A stretch of DNA of 64,000 nt from JACQAI01 sp035507915 (GCA_035507915.1 DATJNS010000038.1:11482-75481); one strand, 5' to 3'; counted from the stretch's first letter, positions 20,280-31,712 are shown. Made by a program: numbers and translations. The notes: generated by a model not told the origin, from the letters alone.

Positions 20280-21908
20280 TCACCCGCGATGCCAGAGCTG
20301 CCAGTAGCCCTTCTGGCCGACCTGATGCCAGCCGTGCTGCGCCGGATCGGGACCGAGATACTTCTCGACGTAGAACGGCCAGTCGGCGAACCAGCGCACG
20401 TCGTGCGCCGCGAGGTAGTCCCACATGTGCGTCTGGTAGGGGATCGCCTCGCGATTGACCTTGCCGTCGACATTGACGACGCGGGCCCGGAAATAACCGA
20501 GCGTGCCGGCCTGGCCCGCCGCGACGGCGTCGCGGTCCGGCACGCGCTCGGCGATCAGCGCCAGCTGCTCCCAGTAGACCGTGTCGACGTGCAAGGTGCG
20601 GCCGTGCTGCGCCATGACGGCCGAGATCACGGTCGGCGCGCACAGGAGCGCGAGCAGCCCACCGGCTGCCGCGGGCCGGCGCAGCGCGGCGGGCGCCGTC
20701 GCCCAGGCGATCGCGACGCTCGTCAGCAGCGCGACCGGGAACAGATAGCGGTAGTAGAACCAGTAGGCCATGAAGCTGAGGCCGTAATAGACCGCGAGCA
20801 CCGCCAGCGCGGCCGCCAGCACGGCGCCGAACTCGATCGTCCGGCGCGCCCGCACGCCGGCGTCCTCGGTCAGCCCCGCCACCGCGACCGCCGCCGGCGC
20901 GCGCCGCCAGGCCAGCACGATCACGCGCGCGAGCCCGGCGAGCACGAGCGCGCGCAGGAAGCTGAGCAGGATGCCGTCGTGGAATAGCTCGTCGAGGCGT
21001 CCGAGCCACAGGGTCGGCAGGCTCGATGCGCCGAGCGCCCAGAACACCCAGCGCAGGCGGCGCGCCGACAGGCCCCAGGCCTGCTGGGCGGTGCCGCTGG
21101 TCGGCATCAGGGCGCCGAACACGAGATAATTGTAGGCCCACCAGGGCGCGGAGACGACGAACGCGGTCCCCGCGAGCGCGCCGGCGCGCCACAGCGCCGT
21201 GCGCCGGTCGGTGCGCCAGTGGCGCGCCAGCTGCCAGGCCGCCATCACGGCGACGAAGACCGCGGCGTCGATGCGCGCGAGCACGAGTAGCCCGAGCAAC
21301 GCGCCGAACAGCACCGGGCCGCCGCGGCGCTCGATCAGCCCGGTCTGGTGGGCGCGCCAGGCAAGCGCGTAGAGCAGCATCACGCAGCCGGTCTCGAGCC
21401 CGTTGAAGTGATGCATGAAGGTTAGGAAGCCGCCGGCGTACAGCAGGGTCGCGAGCCAGCGGCGCGTCGTTCGCGTGAGGCCGGCATCGGGCTCGAGGTC
21501 GGGCACGGCGTCGGCGGCGATCGCCCCGACCAGCGCCCCGGTCGCCAGGTAGATCGCCCAGGACAGCGCGAACACGATGCGGATCGCGAGCGCGCCGTCG
21601 CCGCGCGCGACCGCGTAGGCGCCGGCCTCGACGACGGTGAACAGGGGTTGGAAGCCGTTGGTCGGCTGGCGGCCGTCGGCCGTCACGCCGGCCCCGGTCG
21701 CGATGTTGCGGGCGACCGTCAGGCTGTAGAAGCCGTCCTCGGTCAGCGGCGTCGAGAACACCGCGGCGGCCGGCCGAAAGATCAGCGCGCCGCTCGCCAG
21801 GGTGAGCAGCAGCGCGAGCGCGACCAGCCACGCCAGCAGCCGTCCCGGCGCGCGCGCGGGTGCCGTGCCGGCTTGACGGACGGCGCCGTCCGGCCTACCT
21901 ACGCTCAT
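20280..21908 (-). CDS. Polytopic membrane protein, GT-C glycosyltransferase-like
   Basis: The 542-residue protein has many hydrophobic helices beginning at about residues 22-42. The first extracytoplasmic loop contains TEDGFYSLTVARNIATG, the acidic-loop pattern (here ED) of the GT-C superfamily (ArnT/PMT/AglB-like enzymes) that use lipid-linked sugars. The C-terminus has a soluble part of about 140 residues (DTVYWEQLALIAERVPDRDAVAAGQ). Glycosyl transfer is inferred from the fold only; donor and acceptor are unknown. It is divergent from def with 33 bases between starts. Confidence 0.75.
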   Translation of the reverse strand: MSVGRPDGAVRQAGTAPARAPGRLLAWLVALALLLTLASGALIFRPAAAVFSTPLTEDGFYSLTVARNIATGAGVTADGRQPTNGFQPLFTVVEAGAYAVARGDGALAIRIVFALSWAIYLATGALVGAIAADAVPDLEPDAGLTRTTRRWLATLLYAGGFLTFMHHFNGLETGCVMLLYALAWRAHQTGLIERRGGPVLFGALLGLLVLARIDAAVFVAVMAAWQLARHWRTDRRTALWRAGALAGTAFVVSAPWWAYNYLVFGALMPTSGTAQQAWGLSARRLRWVFWALGASSLPTLWLGRLDELFHDGILLSFLRALVLAGLARVIVLAWRRAPAAVAVAGLTEDAGVRARRTIEFGAVLAAALAVLAVYYGLSFMAYWFYYRYLFPVALLTSVAIAWATAPAALRRPAAAGGLLALLCAPTVISAVMAQHGRTLHVDTVYWEQLALIAERVPDRDAVAAGQAGTLGYFRARVVNVDGKVNREAIPYQTHMWDYLAAHDVRWFADWPFYVEKYLGPDPAQHGWHQVGQKGYWQLWHRG

Positions 21909-21941
21909 GTTTCCAAGGACTTGCGCGTACCCGACGACGCC

Positions 21942-22463
21942 ATGGCGAAGCTCCCGATCATCACTGCTCCCGATCCGCGCCTGAAACTCAAGGCCAAACC
22001 CGTCGGCGTGGTCGACGACGCGGTGCGCCGGCTGATGGACGACATGCTGGAGACCATGTACGCGGCGCCGGGCATCGGGCTCGCCGCGCCCCAGGTCGGC
22101 GTGGTCCAGCGGGTGCTGGTGCTCGATATCGCCTCGGGCGACCAGAAGCCCCAGCCGCTGCGCGTCGCCGATCCCGAAATCGTCTGGGCATCGGACGAGC
22201 TCGCGACCTACGAGGAGGGCTGCCTGTCGCTGCCCGAGCACTATGCCGACGTGATGCGGCCGCACGCCGTCAAGGTGCGCTACCGCGACTACGACAACAC
22301 GCTGGTCGAGCTCGACGCCGAGGGTCTGCTCGCGACCTGCCTGCAGCACGAGATGGATCATCTCGACGGCGTGCTGTTCGTCGACCACATCTCGGCGCTC
22401 AAGCGCAACATCATCCTGCGCAAGCTCGTCAAGGCGCGCAAACTCGCCGCCGCCGACGCGTGA
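21942..22463 (+). CDS. def: Peptide deformylase
   Basis: The 173-residue metalloenzyme removes the formyl group from nascent proteins. All three family motifs are present: GIGLAAPQVG (about residue 45), EGCLSLP (about residue 92) with the metal cysteine, and HEMDHLDG (about residue 134) with two histidine ligands and the catalytic glutamate. It precedes fmt by 18 bases, the standard pairing of deformylase and formyltransferase. Confidence 0.97.
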   Translation: MAKLPIITAPDPRLKLKAKPVGVVDDAVRRLMDDMLETMYAAPGIGLAAPQVGVVQRVLVLDIASGDQKPQPLRVADPEIVWASDELATYEEGCLSLPEHYADVMRPHAVKVRYRDYDNTLVELDAEGLLATCLQHEMDHLDGVLFVDHISALKRNIILRKLVKARKLAAADA

Positions 22464-22481
22464 GCGCCTGAGCGCCGTCCG

Positions 22482-23417
22482 TTGCGCCCTGGCGACCCGC
22501 CGCGCCTGGCTTTTCTCGGAACGCCCGATTTCGCCGCGACCAGTCTCAATGCGCTGATCGAGGCTGGCCGCGCGCCGGTGTGCGTCTACGCGCAGCCGCC
22601 GCGGCCCGCCGGGCGCGGCCAGCAACCGCAGCCGACGCCCGTCGAGCGCCGGGCGCGCGCGGCCGGGCTCGAGGTCCGCACGCCCGCGCGCCTGCGCGAC
22701 GCCGACGCGATCCGCGACTTCGCCGCGCTCGAGCTCGATCTCGCCGTGGTCGCCGCCTACGGCCTGATCCTGCCGCCCGGCATCCTCGCGGCGCCGCGCC
22801 GCGGCTGCGTCAATCTGCACGCCTCGCTGCTGCCGCGCTGGCGCGGCGCGGCGCCGATCCAGCGCGCCCTGCTGGCCGGCGACACGGTCACGGGCATCAC
22901 CCTGATGCAGATGGACGCCGGCCTCGACACCGGCGCGATGCTGCGCCGCGTCGAGGTGCCGATCGATCCGACGACGACCGGCGGCGAACTGCACGACCGG
23001 CTCGCCGACGCGGCGGCGCGCCTGCTGATCGACAGTCTCGACGACCTGATCGCCGGCCGGCTGACCGCGACGCCGCAGCCGGCCGACGGCGTCACCTACG
23101 CGGCCAAGATCGACCGCGCCGAGCTGCGCATCGACTGGCAGCGGCCGGCGCGCGAGATCGAGCGCATCGTGCGCGCGTTCGCGCCGCGCCCCGGCGCCTA
23201 CGCGGTGCTCGACGGCGAGCGCATCAAGGTGCTGGCGGCAGCGGTCGCCGACGGTGGCGGCGATCCCGGCACCCTGCTCGACGACCGGCTGCTGGTCGCG
23301 TGCGGCGAGGGCGCGCTCCGCCTCACCCGGCTGCAGCGCGCCGGCCGCGCGCCGCTCGACGCCGACGCGCTGTTGCGCGGCTTCGCGCCGGTGCCGGGCA
23401 GCCGGTTCGAGAGCTGA
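22482..23417 (+). CDS. fmt: Methionyl-tRNA formyltransferase
   Basis: The 311-residue enzyme formylates initiator Met-tRNA. The N-terminal block [15 protein letters not shown] and the catalytic block [15 protein letters not shown] (about residues 107-121) are diagnostic; the C-terminal OB-fold domain spans about residues 205-305. The start appears to be TTG at 22482 because no ATG or GTG lies before the conserved first strand. There is no clear ribosome site, which fits coupling to def. Confidence 0.95.
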   Translation: MRPGDPPRLAFLGTPDFAATSLNALIEAGRAPVCVYAQPPRPAGRGQQPQPTPVERRARAAGLEVRTPARLRDADAIRDFAALELDLAVVAAYGLILPPGILAAPRRGCVNLHASLLPRWRGAAPIQRALLAGDTVTGITLMQMDAGLDTGAMLRRVEVPIDPTTTGGELHDRLADAAARLLIDSLDDLIAGRLTATPQPADGVTYAAKIDRAELRIDWQRPAREIERIVRAFAPRPGAYAVLDGERIKVLAAAVADGGGDPGTLLDDRLLVACGEGALRLTRLQRAGRAPLDADALLRGFAPVPGSRFES

Positions 23418-23424
23418 GCCCGCG

Positions 23425-24189
23425 ATGCCGCGGTTTCGCCTGACCCTGGAGTACGACGGCACGCCGTTCGTCGGCTGGCAACGCCAGGACAACGGCCGCT
23501 CGGTGCAGGCCGCGCTCGAGGACGCCGTCGCGCGCTTCTCCGGCGAGACGGTGACCGCCGTCGCGGCCGGACGCACCGACGCCGGCGTGCATGCGTGCGG
23601 CCAGGTCGCGCACATCGACCTCGCCAAGCCCTGGGAGCCGTTCCGCGTCGCCGAAGCGCTCAACCATCACCTGAAGCCCGAGCCGATCGCCGTGCTCGGC
23701 GCGGCGCTCGCCCCGGCCGACTTCCATGCGCGCTTCTCGGCGACCGAGCGGCGCTACCGCTACCGCATCGTCAACCGGCGCGCGCCCCTGACCCTGGCGC
23801 GCGACCGCGCCTGGCAGGTGAACCAACCGCTCGACGCCGCCGCCATGCACGCGGCGGCACAGCGCCTGATCGGCAAGCACGACTTCTCGACGTTCCGCGC
23901 CAGCCTGTGCCAGGCCGCCTCGCCGGTGAAGACGCTCGCACGCCTCGCGGTCGCGCGCGACGGCGATGATGTGATGATCGATGGGGCGGCACCGTCGTTC
24001 CTGCACCACCAGGTGCGCAACATCGTCGGAACCCTGCTGCTGGTCGGGCTCGGCAAGTGGCATGCCGACGACGTCACCGAAGCGCTCGAGGCGCGCGACC
24101 GCGCGCGCGGCGGCGAGACCGCGCCGGCGCACGGCCTCTATCTGATGGGGGTGCGCTACGACGCTAAGCCACCAGCAGACGCTCGGTGA
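23425..24189 (+). CDS. truA: tRNA pseudouridine(38-40) synthase
   Basis: The 254-residue enzyme forms pseudouridine in the anticodon arm of tRNA. The start [19 protein letters not shown], the catalytic aspartate in [10 protein letters not shown] (about residue 52) and the [14 protein letters not shown] block (about residue 192) are characteristic. It follows fmt by seven bases. Its last 26 bases overlap the 3' end of the convergent membrane-protein gene. Confidence 0.96.
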   Translation: MPRFRLTLEYDGTPFVGWQRQDNGRSVQAALEDAVARFSGETVTAVAAGRTDAGVHACGQVAHIDLAKPWEPFRVAEALNHHLKPEPIAVLGAALAPADFHARFSATERRYRYRIVNRRAPLTLARDRAWQVNQPLDAAAMHAAAQRLIGKHDFSTFRASLCQAASPVKTLARLAVARDGDDVMIDGAAPSFLHHQVRNIVGTLLLVGLGKWHADDVTEALEARDRARGGETAPAHGLYLMGVRYDAKPPADAR

Positions 24190-24730
24190 TGTGCGCGACC
24201 GCGAAATAGAGCACGAGGTCGAGCAGGACCAGCGCGACCGCCGCCGTGGCGGATACCACGAGCCCGACACGGGCGATGAACCACTGGTAGATCAGCACCG
24301 AGACGAACGCCATGAGGGAGACGAACAGATAGACCTGGTCGGGCAGCAGGCTGCCGACCGCGGCGACGATCAGGAAAAGCCCGGCCGCCGGCACGTTGGC
24401 CCAGTTGTACGGCACCATGTAGTCGAAGTAGCGCTCGCGGCGCCTGAGCAGGTCGAGCACGAGCAGCATCGCGAACGGATAGATCAGCCAGCTGACCGCG
24501 TAGGCGATCGTCTCGACCGCGATCGCGCGCGCCAGGCCGGTCCCCGCCGGCACCTCGCCCGACCAGATCACCAGCACCACGCGCACCGGCGCGATCAGCA
24601 CCGCGGCGAAGAACGAGCGCCAGAAGCCGCCGAGGGTGCGATCGAAGTAGCGCAGTCCGGTGGCGTCGAGCTGCGCCAGCCGGATCGCGCCGCGCAGCGC
24701 GTCGGCGATCTCGGAGAGCGACGGCACCAT
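24164..24730 (-). CDS. Uncharacterised membrane protein coupled to dapE
   Basis: The 188-residue protein has about five hydrophobic helices between residues 35 and 185. The start ([25 protein letters not shown]) is amphipathic, and conserved-looking aromatic residues occur in [10 protein letters not shown] recognise it as a type found after dapE in Alphaproteobacteria but with no assigned function. The ATG overlaps the dapE stop by one base (TGATG), so translation is coupled. The 3' end overlaps truA by 26 bases in opposite orientation. Confidence 0.75.
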   Translation of the reverse strand: MVPSLSEIADALRGAIRLAQLDATGLRYFDRTLGGFWRSFFAAVLIAPVRVVLVIWSGEVPAGTGLARAIAVETIAYAVSWLIYPFAMLLVLDLLRRRERYFDYMVPYNWANVPAAGLFLIVAAVGSLLPDQVYLFVSLMAFVSVLIYQWFIARVGLVVSATAAVALVLLDLVLYFAVAHITERLLVA

Positions 24731-25904
24731 CACGCGGCGCGGCCGAAGCAATCCTCGAGCATGGCCGCGTAGACGTCGACCAGGCGGCGAATGTCGGCGA
24801 GCGCGGCGCGTTCGTCGACCTTGTGCATGGTCTGGCTCACCAAACCGAACTCGACGACCGGACAATGATGGCGGATGAAGCGCGCGTCCGAAGTGCCGCC
24901 GGTCGTGCTGAGCTCGGGCTCGCGGCCGAGCACGGCGCGGCAGGCCCGCCCGAGCAGGGCGCTCAGCGTGCCGGGCGGCGTCAGGAACGCCTCGCCCGAC
25001 ACGCTGACGTCGAGCCGGTAGGGCACGCGCTCGGCGTCGAGACGCCGGCGCAGGCGTTCGGTCAGCGACGCGCCGGTGTGCAGGTCGTTGAAGCGGACGT
25101 TGAAGCCGGCGGACGCGCTCGCCGGGATCACGTTGGTCGCCGGATTGCCGACGTCGACCGTGGTGATCTCGAGATTCGACGGCTGGAAATGCGGCGTGCC
25201 GTCGTCGAGCCGCTCGGCGTCGAGCGCGGCGAGCAGGCGCACCAGCTTCGGCACCGGGTTGTCGGCGAGGTGCGGATAGGCGACATGGCCCTGCGCGCCG
25301 TCGACGGTGAGTCGTCCGTTGAGGCTGCCTCGCCGGCCGATCTTCGCCATCTCGCCGAGCACGGTCGGGTTGGTCGGCTCGCCGACCACGCACAGATCGA
25401 TGCGTTCGCCGCGCGCTTCGAGCCAGCGCAGCACCTTGACGGTGCCGTTGATCGCGGGCCCCTCCTCGTCGCCGGTGATCAACAGGCTGATGCTGCCCGG
25501 CAGGCCGGGCGCGCGCGCGAGCACGCGCTCGGCGGCGGCGACGAAGGCCGCGATCGCGCCCTTCATGTCCGAGGCGCCGCGCCCGAACAGGAAGCCGCCC
25601 TCGATCGCGCCGCCGAACGGATCGACCGACCAGGACTCCGGCCGCCCGACCGGCACCACGTCGGTATGGCCGGCGAAGCAGAAATGCGGCGCGCGCGTGC
25701 CGATGCGCGCGTAGAGATTGTCGACATCCGGCGTGCCGGCCTCGGAGAAGCGCAGCCGATGGCACGCGAAGCCGAGCGTCTCGAGCTGCGCGGCCAACAG
25801 GTCGAGCGCGCCGGCATCGGCCGGCGTCACGCTCGGACAGCGCACCAGGCCTTGCGCGAGCGCGATCGGGTCGAGCGCGGCGGCGGCGCCCGCTGCGGAC
25901 ACGC

Positions 25905-25908
<4 letters not shown>
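24730..25908 (-). CDS. dapE: Succinyl-diaminopimelate desuccinylase
   Basis: The 392-residue M20-family zinc hydrolase cleaves succinyl-diaminopimelate in lysine and peptidoglycan synthesis. Metal and catalytic blocks are [11 protein letters not shown] (about residue 68), GASDMKG (about residue 100) and [10 protein letters not shown] (about residue 133); a dimerisation domain spans about residues 180-290. The GTG at 25908 overlaps the dapD stop by four bases (GTGA). It follows dapD, the preceding step but one in the pathway. Confidence 0.96.
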
Positions 25909-26747
<839 letters not shown>

Positions 26748-26822
26748 GGCGATGCAGCCGTCGCGGGTTTCCTCAAACGGCGCCCACCTTGGGAGACCCC
26801 CCGCGCGCTTGTCAATCGCGCG

Positions 26823-27545
26823 TCACTCCTGCGCGAGGGCGGCGCGCTGCACGGCGGCGGCGGCTTCGAGCCACTCGACCAGATCCTCGACGACGTGGTG
26901 AATGTGATCGCCCGCGGCGTCGATCTCGGTCAGCTCGTGGTGGCCCTTGATCAGCACGGTCGTCATGCCGAGCGCCGCGGCGGGCACCAGGTTGCGCGGC
27001 AGGTCTTCGATCATGCAGGCCGCCGCCGGCGCGAAATCGTGATGCCGCAGGAGCGTCGCGTAGGCCGTCGGATTGGGCTTGGGCACGTAGTCGGCGGCGA
27101 CGATGTCGAAGATCGCCTCGAACCGGTCGGCGATGCCGAGGCGATCGAGCACGTTCTCGGCGTGGCGGGTCGAGCCGTTGGTGAAGATCAGCTTGCGGCC
27201 GTGCAACGCGTCGATGGCGAGCCCGAGCGCGGGATTGGGCGGGATCGCCGTGACGTCGATGGCGTGGACGAACTCCAGGAACCGGCCGGCCGGCAAGCCG
27301 TGCTCGACCATCAGGCCGCGCAAGGTCGTGCCATGCTCGCGGTAGTACTGCTTCTGCAGACCGCGCGCCTCGTCCTCGGTGATCGACAGCGCCTCGGCGA
27401 TGAACGCCGCCATGCGGGCATCGACCTGCTTGAACAGATTGCACGACGCCGGGTAGAGCGTGTTGTCGAGGTCGAACACCCACACGGTCTCGGCCGGATC
27501 GTCGACCAGCGGCAGGCGGAGGGAGACTGCGGAACGCTCGACCAT
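26823..27545 (-). CDS. HAD-family pyrimidine 5'-nucleotidase-like phosphatase
   Basis: The 240-residue protein has HAD motif I as VFDLDNTLYPAS (about residue 20), motif II threonine in IFTNGSTRH (about residue 113) and motif III/IV in KPNPTAYA and MIEDLPRNL. The cap type and the DLDNTLYP form match the Phm8/SDT1-like pyrimidine nucleotidase group. The nucleotide substrate is inferred from the family. The ATG at 27545 is used; an in-frame TTG lies four codons upstream. It sits between argB and dapD, as in related genomes. Confidence 0.87.
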   Translation of the reverse strand: MVERSAVSLRLPLVDDPAETVWVFDLDNTLYPASCNLFKQVDARMAAFIAEALSITEDEARGLQKQYYREHGTTLRGLMVEHGLPAGRFLEFVHAIDVTAIPPNPALGLAIDALHGRKLIFTNGSTRHAENVLDRLGIADRFEAIFDIVAADYVPKPNPTAYATLLRHHDFAPAAACMIEDLPRNLVPAAALGMTTVLIKGHHELTEIDAAGDHIHHVVEDLVEWLEAAAAVQRAALAQE

Positions 27546-27583
27546 GGGACCTATCAACGCTCGACGGCGCTCGACGCTGCCAG

Positions 27584-28501
27584 CTAGCCCGCCGGGCGGT
27601 GGACCAGGGTGCCGGCGCCGCCCGTCGTGAAGATCTCGAGCAGGAGCGCGTGCGGCACGCGACCGTCCAGGATCACGGCGGCCTCGACCCCCTGGATCAC
27701 CGCGTTCACGCAGGTCTCGATCTTGGGGATCATGCCGCCCGAGATCACGCCTTCGCGGATCAGGCGCTGGGCGTCCTCGATGGCGAGCTGGGGGATCAAC
27801 TTCTTGTTCTTGTCGAGCACGCCCACGACGTCGGTCAGCAGCAGGAGACGCGCGGCGCCGAGCGCCGCGGCGACCGCCCCCGCCACGGTGTCGGCGTTGA
27901 TGTTGTAGGTCTCGCCGTCAGCCCCGACGCCCGTCGGCGCGATCACGGGGATGATGTCGGAGCGCGCGAACACCGACAGGACCTGCGGATTGACGGTCTC
28001 GGGCTCGCCGACGAAACCGAGGTCGAGCACCTTCTCGATGTGCGAGTCGGGGTCCACCTTGGTGCGCGTCAGCTTGCGGGCCAGCACGAGCTTGCCGTCC
28101 TTGCCCGACAGCCCGACCGCGGTGCCGCCGGCGGCGTTGATCGCCGAGACGATCGCCTTGTTGATCGAGCCGGCGAGCACCATCTCGACGATCTCGACCG
28201 TGGCCGCGTCGGTCACGCGCAGCCCGTCGACGAACTCGCTCTTGATCTTGAGCCGCTCGAGCATCTTGCCGATCTGCGGCCCGCCGCCATGCACGACCAC
28301 CGGGTTGATGCCGACCTGCTTCAGCAGCACGACGTCGCGCGCGAACACGGTGCCGAGCGAGTCGTCGCCCATCGCGTGGCCGCCGTACTTGATCACGAAG
28401 GTCTTGCCGGCGAAGCGCCGCATGAAGGGCAGCGCCTCGGAGAGGATGTTCGCCTTGGCGAGCCAGTCCGCGCTGGCGCCGGTGAAAGCGGGATCGGACA
28501 T
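27584..28501 (-). CDS. argB: N-acetylglutamate kinase
   Basis: The 305-residue amino-acid kinase phosphorylates N-acetylglutamate, the second step of arginine synthesis. It shows [12 protein letters not shown] (about residue 30), the substrate-binding [11 protein letters not shown] (about residue 70), and an ATP-binding C-terminal part ([11 protein letters not shown]). Length is normal. It is 49 bases after engB on the minus strand. Confidence 0.96.
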   Translation of the reverse strand: MSDPAFTGASADWLAKANILSEALPFMRRFAGKTFVIKYGGHAMGDDSLGTVFARDVVLLKQVGINPVVVHGGGPQIGKMLERLKIKSEFVDGLRVTDAATVEIVEMVLAGSINKAIVSAINAAGGTAVGLSGKDGKLVLARKLTRTKVDPDSHIEKVLDLGFVGEPETVNPQVLSVFARSDIIPVIAPTGVGADGETYNINADTVAGAVAAALGAARLLLLTDVVGVLDKNKKLIPQLAIEDAQRLIREGVISGGMIPKIETCVNAVIQGVEAAVILDGRVPHALLLEIFTTGGAGTLVHRPAG

Positions 28502-28550
28502 CGGCGCGAGGCTTCCTCTTGAGTCGTGGCAGGGGTTGCGGGCCGGCAGT

Positions 28551-29207
28551 CTAAGCCGCGCCGGCAAGCGCCGCCAGCGCGGCGCGCAGCGCCGGGATGC
28601 CGGCGCCGGTGACCGCCGAGGTCGCGATCAGCTCCGGATGGGCCGCCGGGTGGCGTCGCAACGCGGCGTCGAGCCCGGCCACGCGGTCGGCGAGCGCGGC
28701 GTCCGTCAACTTGTCACATTTCGTCAGGACGGCCTGGTAGGGCACCGCGGCCTTGTCGAGCCGGCGCATCAGCGCGGTGTCGTCGGGCTTGAGGCCGTGG
28801 CGCGCGTCGATCAGCAGGCAGACGCGCGCCAAGGTCGCGCGGCCCTTGAAGTAGGCGTCGATCAGCGCGGTCCAGCCGCCGATCTCGCGCTTGGAGGCGG
28901 CGGCGTGACCGTGGCCCGGCAGATCGACCAGCATCAGCCGATCGGCCAGCGCGAAGAAGTTGAGCTGGCGGGTGCGCCCCGGCGTAATGGACGTGCGCGC
29001 CAGCGCCTTGCGCCCGGTCAGCGCGTTGATCAGGCTCGACTTGCCGACGTTGGAGCGTCCGGCGAACGCGACCTCGGGCAGCCCCATCGGCGGCAGGCCC
29101 GCGACGTCCGCAGCGCCGGCGACGAAGCGGCACTCGGCGGCGAACAGGAGCCGTCCCGCCTCGAGCGCAGCTGCCGCCGCTTCGTCCGCGACGGGCGCCA
29201 CGCTCAT
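28551..29207 (-). CDS. engB: Ribosome-biogenesis GTPase EngB (YihA/YsxC)
   Basis: The 218-residue GTPase is needed for large-subunit assembly. G1 is GRSNVGKSS (about residue 50), G2 lies near TSITPGRT, G3 is VDLPGHG (about residue 96), and G4 is TKCDKL (about residue 163). It lies one base after the yidC stop, so the genes are effectively joined. Confidence 0.96.
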   Translation of the reverse strand: MSVAPVADEAAAAALEAGRLLFAAECRFVAGAADVAGLPPMGLPEVAFAGRSNVGKSSLINALTGRKALARTSITPGRTRQLNFFALADRLMLVDLPGHGHAAASKREIGGWTALIDAYFKGRATLARVCLLIDARHGLKPDDTALMRRLDKAAVPYQAVLTKCDKLTDAALADRVAGLDAALRRHPAAHPELIATSAVTGAGIPALRAALAALAGAA

Positions 29208-29208
29208 G

Positions 29209-30984
29209 TCACGTCCGGGCGGGCGCCGGCGTTCCGAGCCTGCGGGTGCGCCGCATGATCACCCATTGCTGCGTCATCGACAGCAGGTTGTTCCACGACC
29301 AGTAGATCACCAGGCCGACCGCGAAATGCGCCAGCATGAAGGTGAAGATGATCGGCATGAACATGAAGACCTTGGCCTGGACCGGGTCGGCGGGCTGCGG
29401 GTTGAGCCGCTGCTGCAGGAACATCGTGAAGCCCATGAAGATCGGCCACGCGCCCAGCGAGATCGGGTCGAGCATCGCGGGCGGCGTCCATGGGACGAGG
29501 CCGAACAGGGTGAGGATGCTGGTCGGGTCGGGCGACGACAGGTCGTGGACCCAGCCGAAGAACGGCGCGTGGCGCATCTCGATGGTGACGAACAGCGTCT
29601 TGTAGAGCGAGAAGAACACCGGGATCTGCAGCACGATCGGGAAGCAGCCCGACAGCGGATTGACCTGATGCTTCTTGTAGAGCGCCATCATCTCCTGGTT
29701 GAGGCGCTGCTTGTCGTCACCGAAGCGCTCGCGCATCGCCGTCATCTCCGGCGTCAGCGCCTTCATGCGGCTCATCATCACGTAGGAGCGGTTGGCGAGC
29801 GGGAAGAACAGCGCCTTGACCATGACGGTGAGGATCATGATCGCGATGCCGAAATTGCCGACCTGCTTGTAGATCCAATCGAGCGCCTCGAAGATCGGCT
29901 TGGTGATGAAAAAGAACCAGCCCCAATCGACCGCGTCGTCGAACTTGGGAATGCCGAGCACGTCGCGATAGTGCGTCAGCAGCTTGACCTCCTTGGCGCC
30001 CGCGAACAGGCGCAGGGTCGAGGTCGTCGAGCCGCCCGGGGCAACCTGCTGCGCGGAGCCTAGATAGTCCGCCTGGAAGCGATCGCGGCCATCCGGCACG
30101 CTGTGGACGAAGTGCGCCGCGAACGTCTCCTTCTGATCCGGGATCAGGCTGACCAGCCAGTACTTGTCCGTGATGCCGAGCCAGCCGCCCGTCGAGGTCT
30201 CCGAGATCGTCCCGGCCTTCACGACGTCCTTGTAGTTGGGCTCGTCGAGCCGGTCGTTGAACACCGCGACCGGGCCCTCGTGCAGAATGTAGTAGCCCGA
30301 CGTCGGCGGGGTGCCGGCGCGCAGGATCAGGCCGTAGGGCATCAGCGACACCGGCTGCGCCGACGTGTTGGCGACCCGGCTCGTCACCGTGATCATGAAG
30401 TCGCGGTCGATCTCGTAGCGGCGCTCGAAGCGCAAGCCCTGGCCGTTGTCCCAGCTCAGCGTCACGGGCTGGTCGGGCGTCAGCGTGTCGTGGTCGGCGG
30501 TCCAGCGCGTCTCGGCCGTCGGCACCGCGACGGCGTGATCCTCCGGCACCCAGCCGGTCTCCGCGTAGTACGCGTCCGCGCTGCCGGCCGGATTGAGCAA
30601 GGTGATCGGCGGGCTCTTCGGATCGGTGGTCTCGTGATAGGTCGCGAGCGTGATGTCGTCGATGCGCGCGCCCTCGAGCGCGATCGAGCCGGTGACGCGC
30701 GGCGAGTCGATCCGCACGCGCGCCTGGCCCTTCAGGATGGCGTCGCGATCGAGCGCGGCCGGCGTCTGCGCCGCCGCGCCGGGGGCGGCGGCGGGGGCCG
30801 GAACGCTGGCGCCGGGCGGCACCGGCTTCGCCGCCGAAGGCGCCTGTTGCGCCAGCTGGGTCTGCTGCGCCTCCTCGGCCGCCTTCTGCGCGCGCATGTG
30901 CGGCAGCTCGTAGAGGTACTGAAAGCCGAGCAGGATCACCAACGACAGGACGATCGCGATGACGAGATTTTTCTGGTCCGGCAT
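29209..30984 (-). CDS. yidC: Membrane protein insertase YidC
   Basis: The 591-residue insertase has an N-terminal anchor (residues about 6-22), a Pro/Ala-rich linker (about residues 45-75), a large periplasmic beta domain (about residues 80-350) and the conserved core of five helices. The helix-1 block GNFGIAIMILTVMVKALFFP (about residue 380) includes the arginine-following groove region, and the C-terminal block SWNNLLSMTQQWVIM is typical. It inserts membrane proteins with or without SecYEG. It follows yidD. Confidence 0.97.
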   Translation of the reverse strand: MPDQKNLVIAIVLSLVILLGFQYLYELPHMRAQKAAEEAQQTQLAQQAPSAAKPVPPGASVPAPAAAPGAAAQTPAALDRDAILKGQARVRIDSPRVTGSIALEGARIDDITLATYHETTDPKSPPITLLNPAGSADAYYAETGWVPEDHAVAVPTAETRWTADHDTLTPDQPVTLSWDNGQGLRFERRYEIDRDFMITVTSRVANTSAQPVSLMPYGLILRAGTPPTSGYYILHEGPVAVFNDRLDEPNYKDVVKAGTISETSTGGWLGITDKYWLVSLIPDQKETFAAHFVHSVPDGRDRFQADYLGSAQQVAPGGSTTSTLRLFAGAKEVKLLTHYRDVLGIPKFDDAVDWGWFFFITKPIFEALDWIYKQVGNFGIAIMILTVMVKALFFPLANRSYVMMSRMKALTPEMTAMRERFGDDKQRLNQEMMALYKKHQVNPLSGCFPIVLQIPVFFSLYKTLFVTIEMRHAPFFGWVHDLSSPDPTSILTLFGLVPWTPPAMLDPISLGAWPIFMGFTMFLQQRLNPQPADPVQAKVFMFMPIIFTFMLAHFAVGLVIYWSWNNLLSMTQQWVIMRRTRRLGTPAPART

Positions 30985-31020
30985 TGTTGTCGCCCTGGCC
31001 TTTCCGCAGCGCGCGCCGTT

Positions 31021-31350
31021 CTAGAACCGAAGCACGGTCGACGCCCGGCCGTCGGCATGGTTGTCGTCGGCATGATGGCCGTCCCGCGCGGCGCCGCTGG
31101 GACGCGCGAGACGCGGGACAGGCACCGGATCGTAACCCATGCCGCCCCACGGATTGCAGCGCACGACCCGGTGCACCGCGAGCACGGTGCCGGCGAGCGC
31201 ACCGTGCTGGCGCAACGCCTCCATCGCGTAGTGCGAGCAGCTCGGCTCGAACCGGCAGCTCGGCGGAAAGATCGCCGCCAAGGTCAGCTGATAGAGACGC
31301 ACCAGCGCGCGCAGCACGACGACGGCCGGGTTCATGTCGCCGGGTTTCAT
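31021..31350 (-). CDS. yidD: Membrane protein insertion efficiency factor YidD
   Basis: The 109-residue protein has the hallmark three-cysteine block CRFEPSCSHYAMEAL (about residues 38-52) and RCNPWGGMGYDPVP near residue 80. It is thought to aid YidC-dependent insertion. The ATG at 31350 overlaps the rnpA stop (ATGA); an ATG five codons in is an alternative. A basic, variable tail extends past the family core. Confidence 0.93.
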   Translation of the reverse strand: MKPGDMNPAVVVLRALVRLYQLTLAAIFPPSCRFEPSCSHYAMEALRQHGALAGTVLAVHRVVRCNPWGGMGYDPVPVPRLARPSGAARDGHHADDNHADGRASTVLRF

Positions 31351-31712
31351 GCCGCCGCGCCGTCGCGCCAGGCGCGCAGCCGGCGCATCGCCGCCTCGAG
31401 GTCGCCGAGCAGCGCCGGCCACGCGCGCGTCGCGGTCGCGTCGCGCGCGATCAGCACGTAGTCGAGTGCGCTGTCGGCATGACGCGGCAGCAGCGCGGCG
31501 ACCGCGGCGCGCAGACGCCGGCGGCTGCGGTTGCGCACGACCGCGTTGCCGACCTTGCGGCTCGCCGTGTAGCCGACGCGCGCCGACGCGCCGGTGTCGG
31601 CGGGGCGCGGCGCCACCTGAAGCACGACTCCCGGCATGGCGCAGCGCCGCCGGCCCGCGGCGACGCGCAGGAAATCGGCGCGCTGTTTCAGATGGGGCAC
31701 CGTGGTCCGCAT
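31347..31712 (-). CDS. rnpA: Ribonuclease P protein component
   Basis: The 121-residue basic protein supports the catalytic RNA that matures tRNA 5' ends. The RNR motif is in VRNRSRRRLRAA (about residues 60-71), preceded by GYTASRKVGNAV. The ATG at 31712 gives LKQRADFLRVA close to the start, as in other RnpA. The RNase P RNA gene is not in this window. Confidence 0.95.
   Translation of the reverse strand: MRTTVPHLKQRADFLRVAAGRRRCAMPGVVLQVAPRPADTGASARVGYTASRKVGNAVVRNRSRRRLRAAVAALLPRHADSALDYVLIARDATATRAWPALLGDLEAAMRRLRAWRDGAAA

Noticed and set aside
21909..23663. Minus-strand upstream extension of the 20280-21908 membrane-protein gene
   Set aside because: The extension is antisense to def, fmt and truA. 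The first ATG ahead of a hydrophobic helix is at 21908, and nothing recognisable lies before it.
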